Positions 13,786 through 20,288 of a stretch of DNA of 20,871 bases are shown piece by piece. Origin of the DNA: Candidatus Daviesbacteria bacterium RIFCSPLOWO2_02_FULL_41_8 (GTDB lineage Bacteria; Patescibacteriota; Microgenomatia; Daviesbacterales; UBA10151); NCBI GenBank assembly GCA_001777455.1, contig MFDZ01000028.1, positions 36,863 through 57,733 on the forward strand, in the 5' to 3' direction. Position numbers and translations under genes: made by a program. A model generated the notes under the pieces. The model worked only from the letters and a program-made list of their open reading frames with translations, was not told the origin of the DNA and ran no database searches. The number at the start of each line of letters is the position of its first letter. Within the stretch, counting starts at the first letter, position 1.

Positions 13786-14235
13786 ATGAAAAAAGGCAAC
13801 CAACAAGGATCAATACTGCCCGCACTCGCGCTTATCCTGATAGCAGGACTTACAGTTTTTGGCTATCTGTTCCTGGGACTAAACAAAGACCAAAATTTTA
13901 TCACTCAACAAGTAATTCCTAACCAGTCGCCAGCTGCCCAGACAGTAACTTCGCCTGCTTCTACTGCCGTAATATCAATTACCGGGGATGGTTTTACTCC
14001 TTCCGTCATTACTATAGCTAAAGGTCAACAAGTGGTCTGGGTTAATAAAGACAGCCAAGCTCATCAAGTGACCTCTTTTCCCAAGACTGCTGCAAATGCT
14101 TTAAGTGGTTTAACAGATAGTGATGTCTTGGATCCTAATGACTCATTTTCTTTTACATTTGAGAATACAGGTACTTTTACCTATCATGATGAACTAAATC
14201 CATCAAAATTTAAAGGAACAATTATTGTTAATTGA
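13786..14235 (+). CDS. Membrane-anchored cupredoxin-like protein
   Basis: A 149-residue protein. A short basic N-terminus and membrane helix (QQGSILPALALILIAG, about 6-21) leads through a Thr/Ser/Pro-rich linker to a plastocyanin-like beta domain (about 61-149). That domain contains FTPSVITIAKGQQVVWVNKD, AHQVTSF (His93) and GTFTYHDELNP (His134). Normal type-1 copper sites use His, Cys, His and Met. Here the usual Cys after the FTY strand is replaced (YHDELNP) and no C-terminal Met ligand is seen, so copper binding would be non-standard or absent. It lies four bases after the hydrolase gene with a strong Shine-Dalgarno site, so both are made together and probably act outside the cell. Confidence 0.85.
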   Translation: MKKGNQQGSILPALALILIAGLTVFGYLFLGLNKDQNFITQQVIPNQSPAAQTVTSPASTAVISITGDGFTPSVITIAKGQQVVWVNKDSQAHQVTSFPKTAANALSGLTDSDVLDPNDSFSFTFENTGTFTYHDELNPSKFKGTIIVN

Positions 14236-14284
14236 TTTTCATTTGGTATGTATAAAATCATTACCTTTCCTTGATGAAAATGAG

Positions 14285-15301
14285 TTAAATTAAGGGTGGA
14301 AGGTTGATTAGTTGGACTTCGGGTTCTAAGATAATGCCGAATTTTGTCTTTACCTTTTCCACATAAGTTTTGGCTAAATCATAAAAAGCTTTGGCGGTTC
14401 CGGTGCCCTGATTAATAAATAAATTAGCATGATAGTCTGCAATCTTGATGCCATCTAAGCTTTGTCCTTTGGCGCCGACTTCTTCCAGCAGTGCTCCTGC
14501 CGGAAGTTTGCCATAAACAATTTTTTCCGGAGGAATATTTTTTAGGATTTCTTCCGGAATTTCCGAAGCCACTAAATTCTTGAAAAAACTACCCGGGCAT
14601 TTTATCCCGGGAGGATATTTAATCAGTCTTTTTGATAAAACTTCCTGGGCTTCCTCTGAAAGCGTTTTTGGGTCTCCCGGTTCAAGTCGGAAAGTAATTT
14701 CTAAAATAGTATCATGAGTCTTTTTGAAGATGCTGTCACGGTAACTAAATTGACAATCCTGTTTTGTCATCCCGTACTTGATACGGGATCCATATAAATT
14801 ATTGGTATAGATTCCTGCTTTCGCAGGAATGACAGAAGAGGGGTTCAGGGCAACAACAGAGATGATGTGGTCAGAAATTGTTTGGCCGTAGGCACCGGCA
14901 TTGCCGTAAACCGCACCGCCAACAGTACCCGGAATGCCGGATAGTTTTTGTAAACCAGAGAGTCCATGGTTAATGGCGTAATCAACCAGTTCCTGGAGTG
15001 GGGTTCCGCTTTGAACACTCAACGCAACTGCACCTTCCAGGTGTCTGCGTTGTTCACCTGGAAGGTGTCTGTGTATGCCGGAGGTTTCATTTTTGATTAT
15101 CAGAAAATCAACTCCTTCGTCGGCCACTAATAAATTGCTCCCTCCGCCGATTACCAGATATGGTATTTGTTGTGCTTTAGCGTATTGGATAGCCTCTATC
15201 AATTCTTCCTGAGTGGTAACTACTGTAAACTTTTTAGCCGGACCACCGATCTGTAAGGTAGTTACTTTACTCATCGGAAAATTATCTTCAAGTTTTTGCA
15301 T
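14285..15301 (-). CDS. murB: UDP-N-acetylenolpyruvoylglucosamine reductase with repeat-derived insertions
   Basis: A 338-residue FAD enzyme of peptidoglycan synthesis that reduces the enolpyruvyl group to make UDP-MurNAc. It shows the FAD-binding VIGGGSNLL (51-59) and GIPGTVGGAVYGNAGAYG (122-139), SYRDSIFK (Arg188), the proton-donor segment PGSFFKN (Ser238) and the C-terminal LEPEVQLI (Glu328). Two stretches are foreign to the family. HRHLPGEQRRHLEG (77-90) is encoded by a perfect hairpin, and SSVIPAKAGIYTNNLYGS through GMT (155-179) is encoded by a 68-bp dispersed repeat. Removing both gives about 300 residues, the usual size. The reading frame stays open throughout, so it is probably functional. 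ATG 15301 is chosen because TATAAT ends seven bases before it. Confidence 0.93.
   Translation of the reverse strand: MQKLEDNFPMSKVTTLQIGGPAKKFTVVTTQEELIEAIQYAKAQQIPYLVIGGGSNLLVADEGVDFLIIKNETSGIHRHLPGEQRRHLEGAVALSVQSGTPLQELVDYAINHGLSGLQKLSGIPGTVGGAVYGNAGAYGQTISDHIISVVALNPSSVIPAKAGIYTNNLYGSRIKYGMTKQDCQFSYRDSIFKKTHDTILEITFRLEPGDPKTLSEEAQEVLSKRLIKYPPGIKCPGSFFKNLVASEIPEEILKNIPPEKIVYGKLPAGALLEEVGAKGQSLDGIKIADYHANLFINQGTGTAKAFYDLAKTYVEKVKTKFGIILEPEVQLINLPPLI
14766..14833. repeat. 68-bp two-hairpin repeat inside murB
   Basis: Inverted ends GTCATCCC and GGAATGAC flank two perfect 8-bp stems: ATCCCGTA/TACGGGAT (14769-14776 with 14782-14789) and ATTCCTGC/GCAGGAAT (14811-14818 with 14823-14830). Both hairpins recur in the element at 543-658. 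It is read in frame through murB, contributing VIPAKAGIY and neighbouring residues between two conserved parts of the enzyme. Confidence 0.9.
15031..15067. repeat. Perfect 13-bp inverted repeat inside murB
   Basis: CACCTTCCAGGTG (15031-15043) and CACCTGGAAGGTG (15055-15067) are exact reverse complements with an 11-bp loop. Each arm is itself nearly palindromic (CACCT-TCC-AGGTG). It encodes an Arg/His-rich insertion in a variable loop of MurB and resembles the ACACCTC/GAGGTGT palindrome at 5241-5255. Confidence 0.8.
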
Positions 15302-15308
15302 AAGCATT

Positions 15309-15314
15309 ATTATA
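15309..15314 (-). promoter_or_regulatory. -10 box of murB
   Basis: TATAAT on the minus strand ends seven bases before ATG 15301. An upstream in-frame ATG (15307) is only one base from the box and is unlikely to be used. No good -35 is visible. Confidence 0.55.
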
Positions 15315-15339
15315 CCTTAATGCTTGATTTAATCAGTCC

Positions 15340-15368
15340 TTGACAAGTAGTGCTAGTTTTTGTATGAT
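15340..15368 (+). promoter_or_regulatory. Promoter of the groES-groEL operon
   Basis: Consensus TTGACA (15340-15345), a 17-bp spacer and TATGAT (15363-15368), the strongest two-box promoter in the window. A start near 15375 gives a leader of about 43 nt. No CIRCE heat-shock inverted repeat (TTAGCACTC-type) was found around it. Confidence 0.75.
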
Positions 15369-15378
15369 TCCCTTCACT

Positions 15379-15394
15379 TCCGCCTATCGGCGGA
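15379..15394 (+). promoter_or_regulatory. Hairpin at the 5' end of the groES leader
   Basis: TCCGCC-TATC-GGCGGA is a perfect 6-bp stem with a 4-nt loop, beginning a few bases after the predicted transcription start. It could stabilise the chaperonin mRNA or be another small dispersed palindrome; the groES start has no clear Shine-Dalgarno site. Confidence 0.5.
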
Positions 15395-15417
15395 CAGGCT
15401 GCCTCCCAAAATTTCAT

Positions 15418-15738
15418 ATGCCAAAGGTAAAAAACAATAATTCGGTTAAAGTCAGCATCAAGCCCCTCATGGGTTATATATTGGTACAACCCAGCGAGGC
15501 TGAAGGCAGAACTGCTTCCGGCATTATCCTTCCAGAGTCTGCCCAAGAAAAACCGGCCCAGGGAACGGTCATTGCTTGTGGCGATGAGATGGTTTTTGAA
15601 AACGGCAAAACCTTAAAATGTCCGGTCAAAGTGGGAGAAAAGGTAGTTTATAAAAAATGGGGCGGAGATGAAATCAAAGTTGACGGCAAAGAATTAAAAC
15701 TCGTAAAATTCGATGACCTAATGGCGATATTGGAGTGA
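15418..15738 (+). CDS. groES: Co-chaperonin GroES
   Basis: A 106-residue protein, slightly longer than the usual 95 or so because of an N-terminal MPKVKNNNSVKVS extension. The core is typical: IKPLMGYILVQPSEAEGRTA, the mobile-loop region SGIILPESAQEKPAQGTVIA, then VGEKVVYKKWGGDEIKVDGK and the closing LVKFDDLMAILE. It caps the GroEL ring during ATP-driven folding. The frame is open back to 15340, but that part overlaps the promoter, so ATG 15418 is the start. No Shine-Dalgarno site is obvious. It is followed by groEL after a 120-bp gap filled by a palindromic repeat, and is divergent from murB. Confidence 0.93.
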   Translation: MPKVKNNNSVKVSIKPLMGYILVQPSEAEGRTASGIILPESAQEKPAQGTVIACGDEMVFENGKTLKCPVKVGEKVVYKKWGGDEIKVDGKELKLVKFDDLMAILE

Positions 15739-15750
15739 CGCTTTGCGTCA
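15736..15750. repeat. Hairpin spanning the groES stop codon
   Basis: TGACGC-TTT-GCGTCA is a perfect 6-bp stem whose first three bases are the groES stop. It merges into the repeat starting at 15747. It could slow transcription or mark an RNA-processing site between groES and groEL. Confidence 0.5.
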
Positions 15751-15837
15751 TCCTGAGGGCGAAGCCCGAAGGATCTCTCGCGGATGCGAGTGGAAACTGA
15801 AACAAGTTCAGAGATTCTTCACTTCGTTCAGAATGAC
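15747..15837. repeat. 91-bp GTCAT-ended palindromic repeat between groES and groEL
   Basis: Inverted ends GTCATCCTGA (15747-15756) and TCAGAATGAC (15828-15837) with one mismatch. A GGGC-GAA-GCCC hairpin lies inside the left part and an AGATTCTTCACTTCG segment inside the right part. This is a different subtype from the element in murB but has the same end type. It stops ten bases before the groEL Shine-Dalgarno site, as the 543-658 element does for ahcY. Confidence 0.8.
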
Positions 15838-15846
15838 AAGTAAGAA

Positions 15847-15853
15847 AAAGGAG
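15847..15853 (+). promoter_or_regulatory. Shine-Dalgarno site of groEL
   Basis: AAAGGAG lies five bases before ATG 15859, just after the repeat. Confidence 0.7.
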
Positions 15854-15858
15854 AAAAT

Positions 15859-17475
15859 ATGGCTAAAATATTGAAATTTGATAGCGAAGCAAGAGAGAAA
15901 TTATTAAAGGGTATTAATACCCTGACTGAAGCTGTGGCAACCACCCTTGGTCCAAAAGGCCGCAATGTGGCCTTAGATAAGAAATGGGGAGCTCCCAGCG
16001 TAGTACACGACGGGGTGACTGTGGCCAAAGAAATAGACTTAGAAGATCCCTTTGAGAATATGGGAGCCCAGCTTTTGAAAGAGGCCGCCAGCAAAACCGC
16101 CGATGTGGCCGGAGACGGCACCACCACTGCCACCATTTTGGCCAAAGCAATTGTGACCGAAGGCTTAAAAAATATTCAGGCCGGTTCTAATCCAATGATT
16201 TTAAAACACGGCATTGAAAAAGCAGTGGTTGTTTTGGTGGACGAGCTTAAGAAAATGAGCAAGAAAATTGTCTCACAAGAAGAAGTGGCCCAGGTAGCGA
16301 CCATCTCTGCGGCTGACGAGCAAATCGGCAACTTAATAGCCGAATCTTTGCAAAGAGTTGGCAAAGACGGAGTGGTGACAGTTGAAGAGGGGAAAACCAT
16401 GGAGATGAGTGTGGATTACAAAGAAGGTATGGAATTTGATAAAGGCTTTGTGTCTCCATACTTTGTAACCGATGCCGATAAAATGGAAGCTTCGATTGAA
16501 GATGCTCATATCTTGATTACCGATAAGAAAATTTCTTCGGCGGCTGATTTAGTCCCGTTCCTGGAAAAATTTGTGGCTGTCAGTAAAAATCTGGTGATTA
16601 TTGCCGATGAAGTGGAAGGTGAAGCTTTAGCGCTTTTGGTAGTTAACAAACTGCGGGGGACGTTCAATGTTTTGGTCGTTAAAGCTCCCGGGTTTGGTGA
16701 CCGTCGTAAAGAGATGCTAGAAGATATTGCCATTTTAACTGGTGGTATGGTGTTATCTGAAGATACCGGTCGGAAACTTGAATCAGTGGAGATTACGGAA
16801 CTGGGTCGGGCCGGCAGAGTTACCTCCGATAAAGACAATACCCTGATTGTGGACGGCAAAGGGGCAAAAGGCAAAATTGAAGCCAGGATTAGTCAGATTA
16901 AAAGAGAGCTGGCCGCATCTGACAGCGAATTCGATAAAGAAAAATTGCAGGAAAGACTGGCAAAGCTTACCGGTGGGGTGGCAGTAATTAATGTGGGAGC
17001 AGCCACAGAGGTGGAGTTGAAAGAGAAAAAGGAAAGGGTAATTGATGCGGTGGCTGCTACTAAGGCTGCGATCTCAGAAGGAATTGTGGCCGGAGGTGAA
17101 ATTGCTCTGCTTCGAGCAGGCAAAGCTTTGGATGCTATTACAGCAGAAGGCGAAGAAAAAATTGGAGTGGAGATCGTAAAAAGAGCATTAGAACAACCCT
17201 TCAGGATATTAGTTAAAAATGCCGGCATGGATGACGGAATTGCCCTCTCAAAAGTAATGGCCAGCAGTGGCAATATGGGTATTGATGTGTTGGATGGCGA
17301 GATGAAGGATTTGGTCAAAGTAGGTATTATTGATCCGGTTAAAGTAACCAGATCGGCTTTGCAAAATGCCGCCTCCATTGCCGTGATGGTAATGACAACA
17401 AATTGTTTAATCAGCGATAAACCGGAACCGGAAAAAGCTCCTCAAATGCCCTCCGGCGGCATGCCGGAATATTAA
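15859..17475 (+). CDS. groEL: Chaperonin GroEL
   Basis: A 538-residue, full-length group I chaperonin that refolds proteins in the cytoplasm with GroES. It begins [20 protein letters not shown] and has the nucleotide-binding [14 protein letters not shown] (near 84-97). The catalytic-Asp region [20 protein letters not shown] and the equatorial end [20 protein letters not shown] are also present. The apical domain shows [20 protein letters not shown]. The C-terminus is short, ending MPSGGMPEY, without the long GGM repeat of E. coli. No frameshift or missing catalytic residue was seen. Its own Shine-Dalgarno site follows an intergenic repeat, which may set the GroES:GroEL ratio. Confidence 0.97.
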   Translation: MAKILKFDSEAREKLLKGINTLTEAVATTLGPKGRNVALDKKWGAPSVVHDGVTVAKEIDLEDPFENMGAQLLKEAASKTADVAGDGTTTATILAKAIVTEGLKNIQAGSNPMILKHGIEKAVVVLVDELKKMSKKIVSQEEVAQVATISAADEQIGNLIAESLQRVGKDGVVTVEEGKTMEMSVDYKEGMEFDKGFVSPYFVTDADKMEASIEDAHILITDKKISSAADLVPFLEKFVAVSKNLVIIADEVEGEALALLVVNKLRGTFNVLVVKAPGFGDRRKEMLEDIAILTGGMVLSEDTGRKLESVEITELGRAGRVTSDKDNTLIVDGKGAKGKIEARISQIKRELAASDSEFDKEKLQERLAKLTGGVAVINVGAATEVELKEKKERVIDAVAATKAAISEGIVAGGEIALLRAGKALDAITAEGEEKIGVEIVKRALEQPFRILVKNAGMDDGIALSKVMASSGNMGIDVLDGEMKDLVKVGIIDPVKVTRSALQNAASIAVMVMTTNCLISDKPEPEKAPQMPSGGMPEY

Positions 17476-17477
17476 TC

Positions 17478-17486
17478 TGATACAAT
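17478..17486 (+). promoter_or_regulatory. Extended -10 of the PH-domain gene
   Basis: TGA-TACAAT ends seven bases before ATG 17494, immediately after the groEL stop. It gives the gene its own leaderless-type promoter, although read-through from groEL is also possible. Confidence 0.5.
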
Positions 17487-17493
17487 ATTGGTA

Positions 17494-18087
17494 ATGGCCA
17501 AGTTTCATTACCGGGAATCTCCCACCGAGAAGCAAAAAAATACCTTCAAGAAATATCTTTCCGAGGATGAAGAGTTGGTTTTAATCACCGGTTTATCCCG
17601 GGCTTTTATAAGATCTAAGTTTGTAATGTATATGTTGTTTCCGGGGATGCTTTTTTTAGGGTTGGGTCTGGGGTTGGGCTGGGTTTTGGGCCTGGATAAA
17701 ATGTGGGCTTTGGGGTTAGGGACAGTAGGCATGTTGTTATCGGCAACTGTCAAAACAATGCATATCTATCATGCCAACAGATATTTATTTACCACCAGAA
17801 GAATCATTATTAAAAAAGGACTATTGTCTGTTAAGCTGACAGCGGCGCTGTACGACAAAATTACGAATTTAGTGGTGGATCAGTCGTTTATGGACAGGTT
17901 GCTACTGCATCACGGCACCATTGTGGTAAATACTGCCGGTGTCAGCAAAGGAGAAATAGTACTGCAGTTTGTTGATTATCCGCTGGAGCTTAAGAATCTA
18001 CTGGAAAGATTGATCAACAGGGAACGGGAGCAATTCGGACTCAAAGGGGCGATTTTGACGGAAGTTGAAGGGGAAATTCTTACGTAG
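17494..18087 (+). CDS. Bacterial PH-domain (DUF304/YdbS-like) membrane protein
   Basis: A 197-residue protein. A soluble N-terminal part (MAKFHYRESPTEKQ, SEDEELVLITGLSRAF) is followed by two hydrophobic helices (about 43-67 and 70-90, rich in GLGLGLGW). A bacterial pleckstrin-homology-like domain (about 97-175) starts HANRYLFTTRRIIIKKGLLS, continues with YDKITNLVVDQSFMDRLL and GTIVVNTAG, and ends with the PLELKNLLERLI helix. The function of this family is poorly defined; members are thought to act at membranes. ATG 17494 is preferred over TTG 17488 because a TACAAT box ends seven bases before it. Its neighbours do not suggest a specific job. It converges with the M23 peptidase gene. Confidence 0.8.
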   Translation: MAKFHYRESPTEKQKNTFKKYLSEDEELVLITGLSRAFIRSKFVMYMLFPGMLFLGLGLGLGWVLGLDKMWALGLGTVGMLLSATVKTMHIYHANRYLFTTRRIIIKKGLLSVKLTAALYDKITNLVVDQSFMDRLLLHHGTIVVNTAGVSKGEIVLQFVDYPLELKNLLERLINREREQFGLKGAILTEVEGEILT

Positions 18088-18100
18088 TAACAAGCTCCGC

Positions 18101-18736
18101 TTATTTCGTAGATGCCATTATGGGCATACCGGGAATTTCCGGTAGCAGGCCTGCCGGGTCGACATAATTTCCATTTAACGTTATTTCCAGATGAGTGTGC
18201 GGGCCGGAAGTATTACCAGTTAACCCTACCTCTCCCAACATTTTTTCCTCCGTGACTTTGTCCCCAACCTTAACAAAGATCCTTCCCATATGAGCGTATT
18301 TTGATTTGAAGCCATTTTCGTGACTAACTTCCACAAAATTTCCCAATCCCCAAAAATCTCTGCTCACTTGAATAACTTCCCCGTCGATAATCGGATGAAT
18401 TGGCATACCTAAACCGATGGCAATGTCCAAACCCGGGTGATAAGATGAAAACTTGGTTGACAAATAACCGGGGTGAGGCAGAATCAGCGGTTTGGAAAAC
18501 TTGTTGGCAATGACTTCCCCCCTCTGCTCGTCTGCGGAAGCTTTAGCCACAGAATGCCTGACCGGCGGGACGGCTAAAGCCGGGTAATACCCGAGCAAAG
18601 AGAGAGAAAAAAATAAAATTATGGCAAGCTTAGTAAACTTCTTTAAGAACCCTGGCTTGATTTTAGATAATTTACTGTTTAGGGCCTCCCTTTCAGAAAC
18701 TATCTTAGGCAGAAGGTTTTCGTTTTGATTTTTCAA
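18101..18736 (-). CDS. M23-family (LytM-type) metallopeptidase, membrane-anchored
   Basis: About 211 residues. A basic region and one membrane helix (about 36-55, KLAIILFFSLSLLGYYPALA) precede a linker and an M23 domain. Zinc ligands are visible: HPGLD (His100, Asp104) and GPHTHLE (His182), with YAHMG (His149) and His180 as catalytic partners. M23 enzymes cut peptide cross-links in peptidoglycan, so this is probably an envelope-remodelling enzyme, or a regulator of one. Start choice is uncertain. The frame opens at GTG 18757, but that codon precedes a TACTAT -10 box, so TTG 18736 is used here. The linker VRHSVAKASADEQRGEV is unusually hydrophilic and may be repeat-derived. Confidence 0.85.
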   Translation of the reverse strand: MKNQNENLLPKIVSEREALNSKLSKIKPGFLKKFTKLAIILFFSLSLLGYYPALAVPPVRHSVAKASADEQRGEVIANKFSKPLILPHPGYLSTKFSSYHPGLDIAIGLGMPIHPIIDGEVIQVSRDFWGLGNFVEVSHENGFKSKYAHMGRIFVKVGDKVTEEKMLGEVGLTGNTSGPHTHLEITLNGNYVDPAGLLPEIPGMPIMASTK

Positions 18737-18747
18737 AACAGGTGCGC

Positions 18748-18776
18748 ATAGTAACACGATTGAACCTATTTGTCAA
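18748..18776 (-). promoter_or_regulatory. Promoter of the M23 peptidase gene
   Basis: Consensus TTGACA (18776-18771), a 17-bp spacer and TACTAT (18753-18748) on the minus strand. The predicted start near 18741 lies a few bases before TTG 18736. Confidence 0.65.
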
Positions 18777-18786
18777 AGACTTAAGG

Positions 18787-18792
18787 TATAAT
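18787..18792 (+). promoter_or_regulatory. -10 box of the PEGA/SH3 gene
   Basis: Consensus TATAAT ends eight bases before ATG 18801. The -35 region overlaps the divergent M23 promoter and has no clear hexamer at 17 bp. The two promoters are close enough to interfere with each other. Confidence 0.55.
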
Positions 18793-18800
18793 AATGTTCG

Positions 18801-19622
18801 ATGAAAAAGATAATTGCCTGGTTTTTGATTATTATTAGTTTGAGCGCACTGCTCCTCCGTTTCAGCGATAAGATAACTGAAGTTGTTTTAGGTGTTAAAA
18901 AGACCAGCGGGATTTCTGTTTTATCAGAGCCTTCAGACGCAACAGTTTATTTAAATGAAAAGCAGGTTGGTCAAACACCATGGGGAGAAAAAGGCTTGGA
19001 TATTGGCGACTATTTGGTGAAGATCGAAAAAGGGAAAGCTTCTTGGCAGGGCCGGGTAAAACTAACAGGAGGTACAGTAACTGTTGTAACTCGGGATATA
19101 GCTACAGACTCTGCCTCAGCTGCCGGGGAGGTTTTAACTTTGGATAAGGGTAAAGGGTTGACTGTTATTTCAAATCCACCTGACGCTTTAGTAGAGATAG
19201 ACGGGCAACCTTATGGCAAAACCCCGGTTGCCGTAAATATTAATAGCGGGGAGCATGCCATACTGATAAGTCATCAGAACTATTTACCCAGAAGCTTTAG
19301 CGCGGATTTGCCGGAAAATTTTAATTTAACCGTTTCGGTAGATTTGGCTTCCACCGAAGCGGATCTAGCCGCTGCCTCATCTCCATCTTCGTCTCCGTCT
19401 CCTGTAATTACTCAAACTCCAGCAGTTTTGGTCAAACAAACACCGACAGGGTTTTTAAGAGTACGGGATAAACCAAGTCTGAACGGAAAAGAAATAGCGC
19501 AAGTTAAGCCGGGAGAAAGTTTTCCCCTTTTGGCAGAATTAAAATCCTGGGATAAGATACGTTTGTCTGACGGAAGAGAAGGTTATGTATCTTCCGCATA
19601 TGTAGAGAAGAAAAGTCTTTAG
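18801..19622 (+). CDS. Membrane-anchored protein with two PEGA domains and an SH3b domain
   Basis: A 273-residue protein. One N-terminal membrane helix (about 4-20) is followed by PEGA domain 1 (37-99, SGISVLSEPSDATVYLNEKQ then VGQTPW). PEGA domain 2 (118-180, GLTVISNPPDALVEIDGQPY then GKTP) comes next. A Ser/Pro-rich linker (192-207) leads to a bacterial SH3 domain (208-270, GFLRVRDKPSLNGKEIAQV ... GYVSSAYVEKK). PEGA domains are surface beta-sandwiches and SH3b domains often bind cell-wall peptides, so this is probably an envelope-facing wall-binding protein. It shares a divergent promoter region with the M23 peptidase gene, consistent with a wall-related pair. Its stop codon overlaps that of the Crp-like gene. 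Confidence 0.9.
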   Translation: MKKIIAWFLIIISLSALLLRFSDKITEVVLGVKKTSGISVLSEPSDATVYLNEKQVGQTPWGEKGLDIGDYLVKIEKGKASWQGRVKLTGGTVTVVTRDIATDSASAAGEVLTLDKGKGLTVISNPPDALVEIDGQPYGKTPVAVNINSGEHAILISHQNYLPRSFSADLPENFNLTVSVDLASTEADLAAASSPSSSPSPVITQTPAVLVKQTPTGFLRVRDKPSLNGKEIAQVKPGESFPLLAELKSWDKIRLSDGREGYVSSAYVEKKSL

Positions 19623-20278
19623 GGTGTTGATTCAAGCATAGATTCTTTTTTGAGTTTTTGCAGGTTTTTGACCACCAAGGATTTTCCCAGGTGATTGATT
19701 AAACCCTCTTTTTGTAGTTGTTCCATTTCCAGGCTAACAGTTTCCCGGGCTATTCCAATAAGGTTAGCAATATCCTGGTGCGTTAAGGGAACTTGGATAA
19801 AAATGTTTTTGCCCACTTTTTTGCCGTATCTTTCAACACAAATCAAAATTATTGAAACTACTTTACTACGGGCATGGCCGAATATGGCATGTTCCATTCT
19901 GGTTAAAACTCCATGAAAACGCATCAAAATGCGGCCGGTTAGTTCAAGTAACACCTCATTGTCCTGCTTTATAAAATTTAAGAATTCTTTTCTTGGCGCC
20001 TGGTACAATTCAACATCAGTAAAGGCCTCCATGTAATAGATGTGTGGAGTGTTGTTGATAGCCCAAATTAATGGGAAGATATTTTCTGGCCGAAAAATAA
20101 TTAAAGTCAATTCTTGAGCATCTTTGGAAATAGAATAAAGTCTGACGTATCCTTTTTTTAGATAAAAAACTCCCTTAGGCTCCTCTTTGGCATGTAAAAT
20201 AGTTGCATTTTTTTTAAATGATAATTTCTTATATCCGGAGAAAAATTTATTTATTTTTTCGGAAACATGCTGCTCCAT
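19619..20278 (-). CDS. Crp/Fnr-family transcription regulator
   Basis: A 219-residue cytoplasmic regulator. It has an N-terminal cyclic-nucleotide-binding-type beta roll (about 15-120, KGVFYLKKGYVRLYSISKDA, IFPLIWAINNT), a dimerisation helix and a C-terminal winged helix. The HTH reads LTHQDIANLIGIARETVSLEMEQLQKEGLI (given in two parts: LTHQDIANLIGIARETVS, then LEMEQLQKEGLI). There is no cysteine cluster for an iron-sulfur site, so it is not an FNR-type oxygen sensor. The phosphate-binding RxS of true cAMP receptors is also not evident, so its ligand is unknown. It starts ten bases after the UbiA-like gene stop and is probably co-transcribed with it. The last four bases overlap the convergent PEGA gene. 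Confidence 0.92.
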   Translation of the reverse strand: MEQHVSEKINKFFSGYKKLSFKKNATILHAKEEPKGVFYLKKGYVRLYSISKDAQELTLIIFRPENIFPLIWAINNTPHIYYMEAFTDVELYQAPRKEFLNFIKQDNEVLLELTGRILMRFHGVLTRMEHAIFGHARSKVVSIILICVERYGKKVGKNIFIQVPLTHQDIANLIGIARETVSLEMEQLQKEGLINHLGKSLVVKNLQKLKKESMLESTP

Positions 20279-20288
20279 ACAATAAGAT

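Noticed and set aside
14236..14284. Bidirectional terminator between the cupredoxin gene and murB (TTTTCAT...ATGAAAA)
   Set aside because: The 7-bp AT-rich arms are separated by about 30 nt, too weak to claim.
15227..15420. CIRCE/HrcA heat-shock operator before groES
   Set aside because: The 9-bp TTAGCACTC-type inverted repeat is not present. The hairpin found (TCCGCC/GGCGGA) is unrelated in sequence and length.
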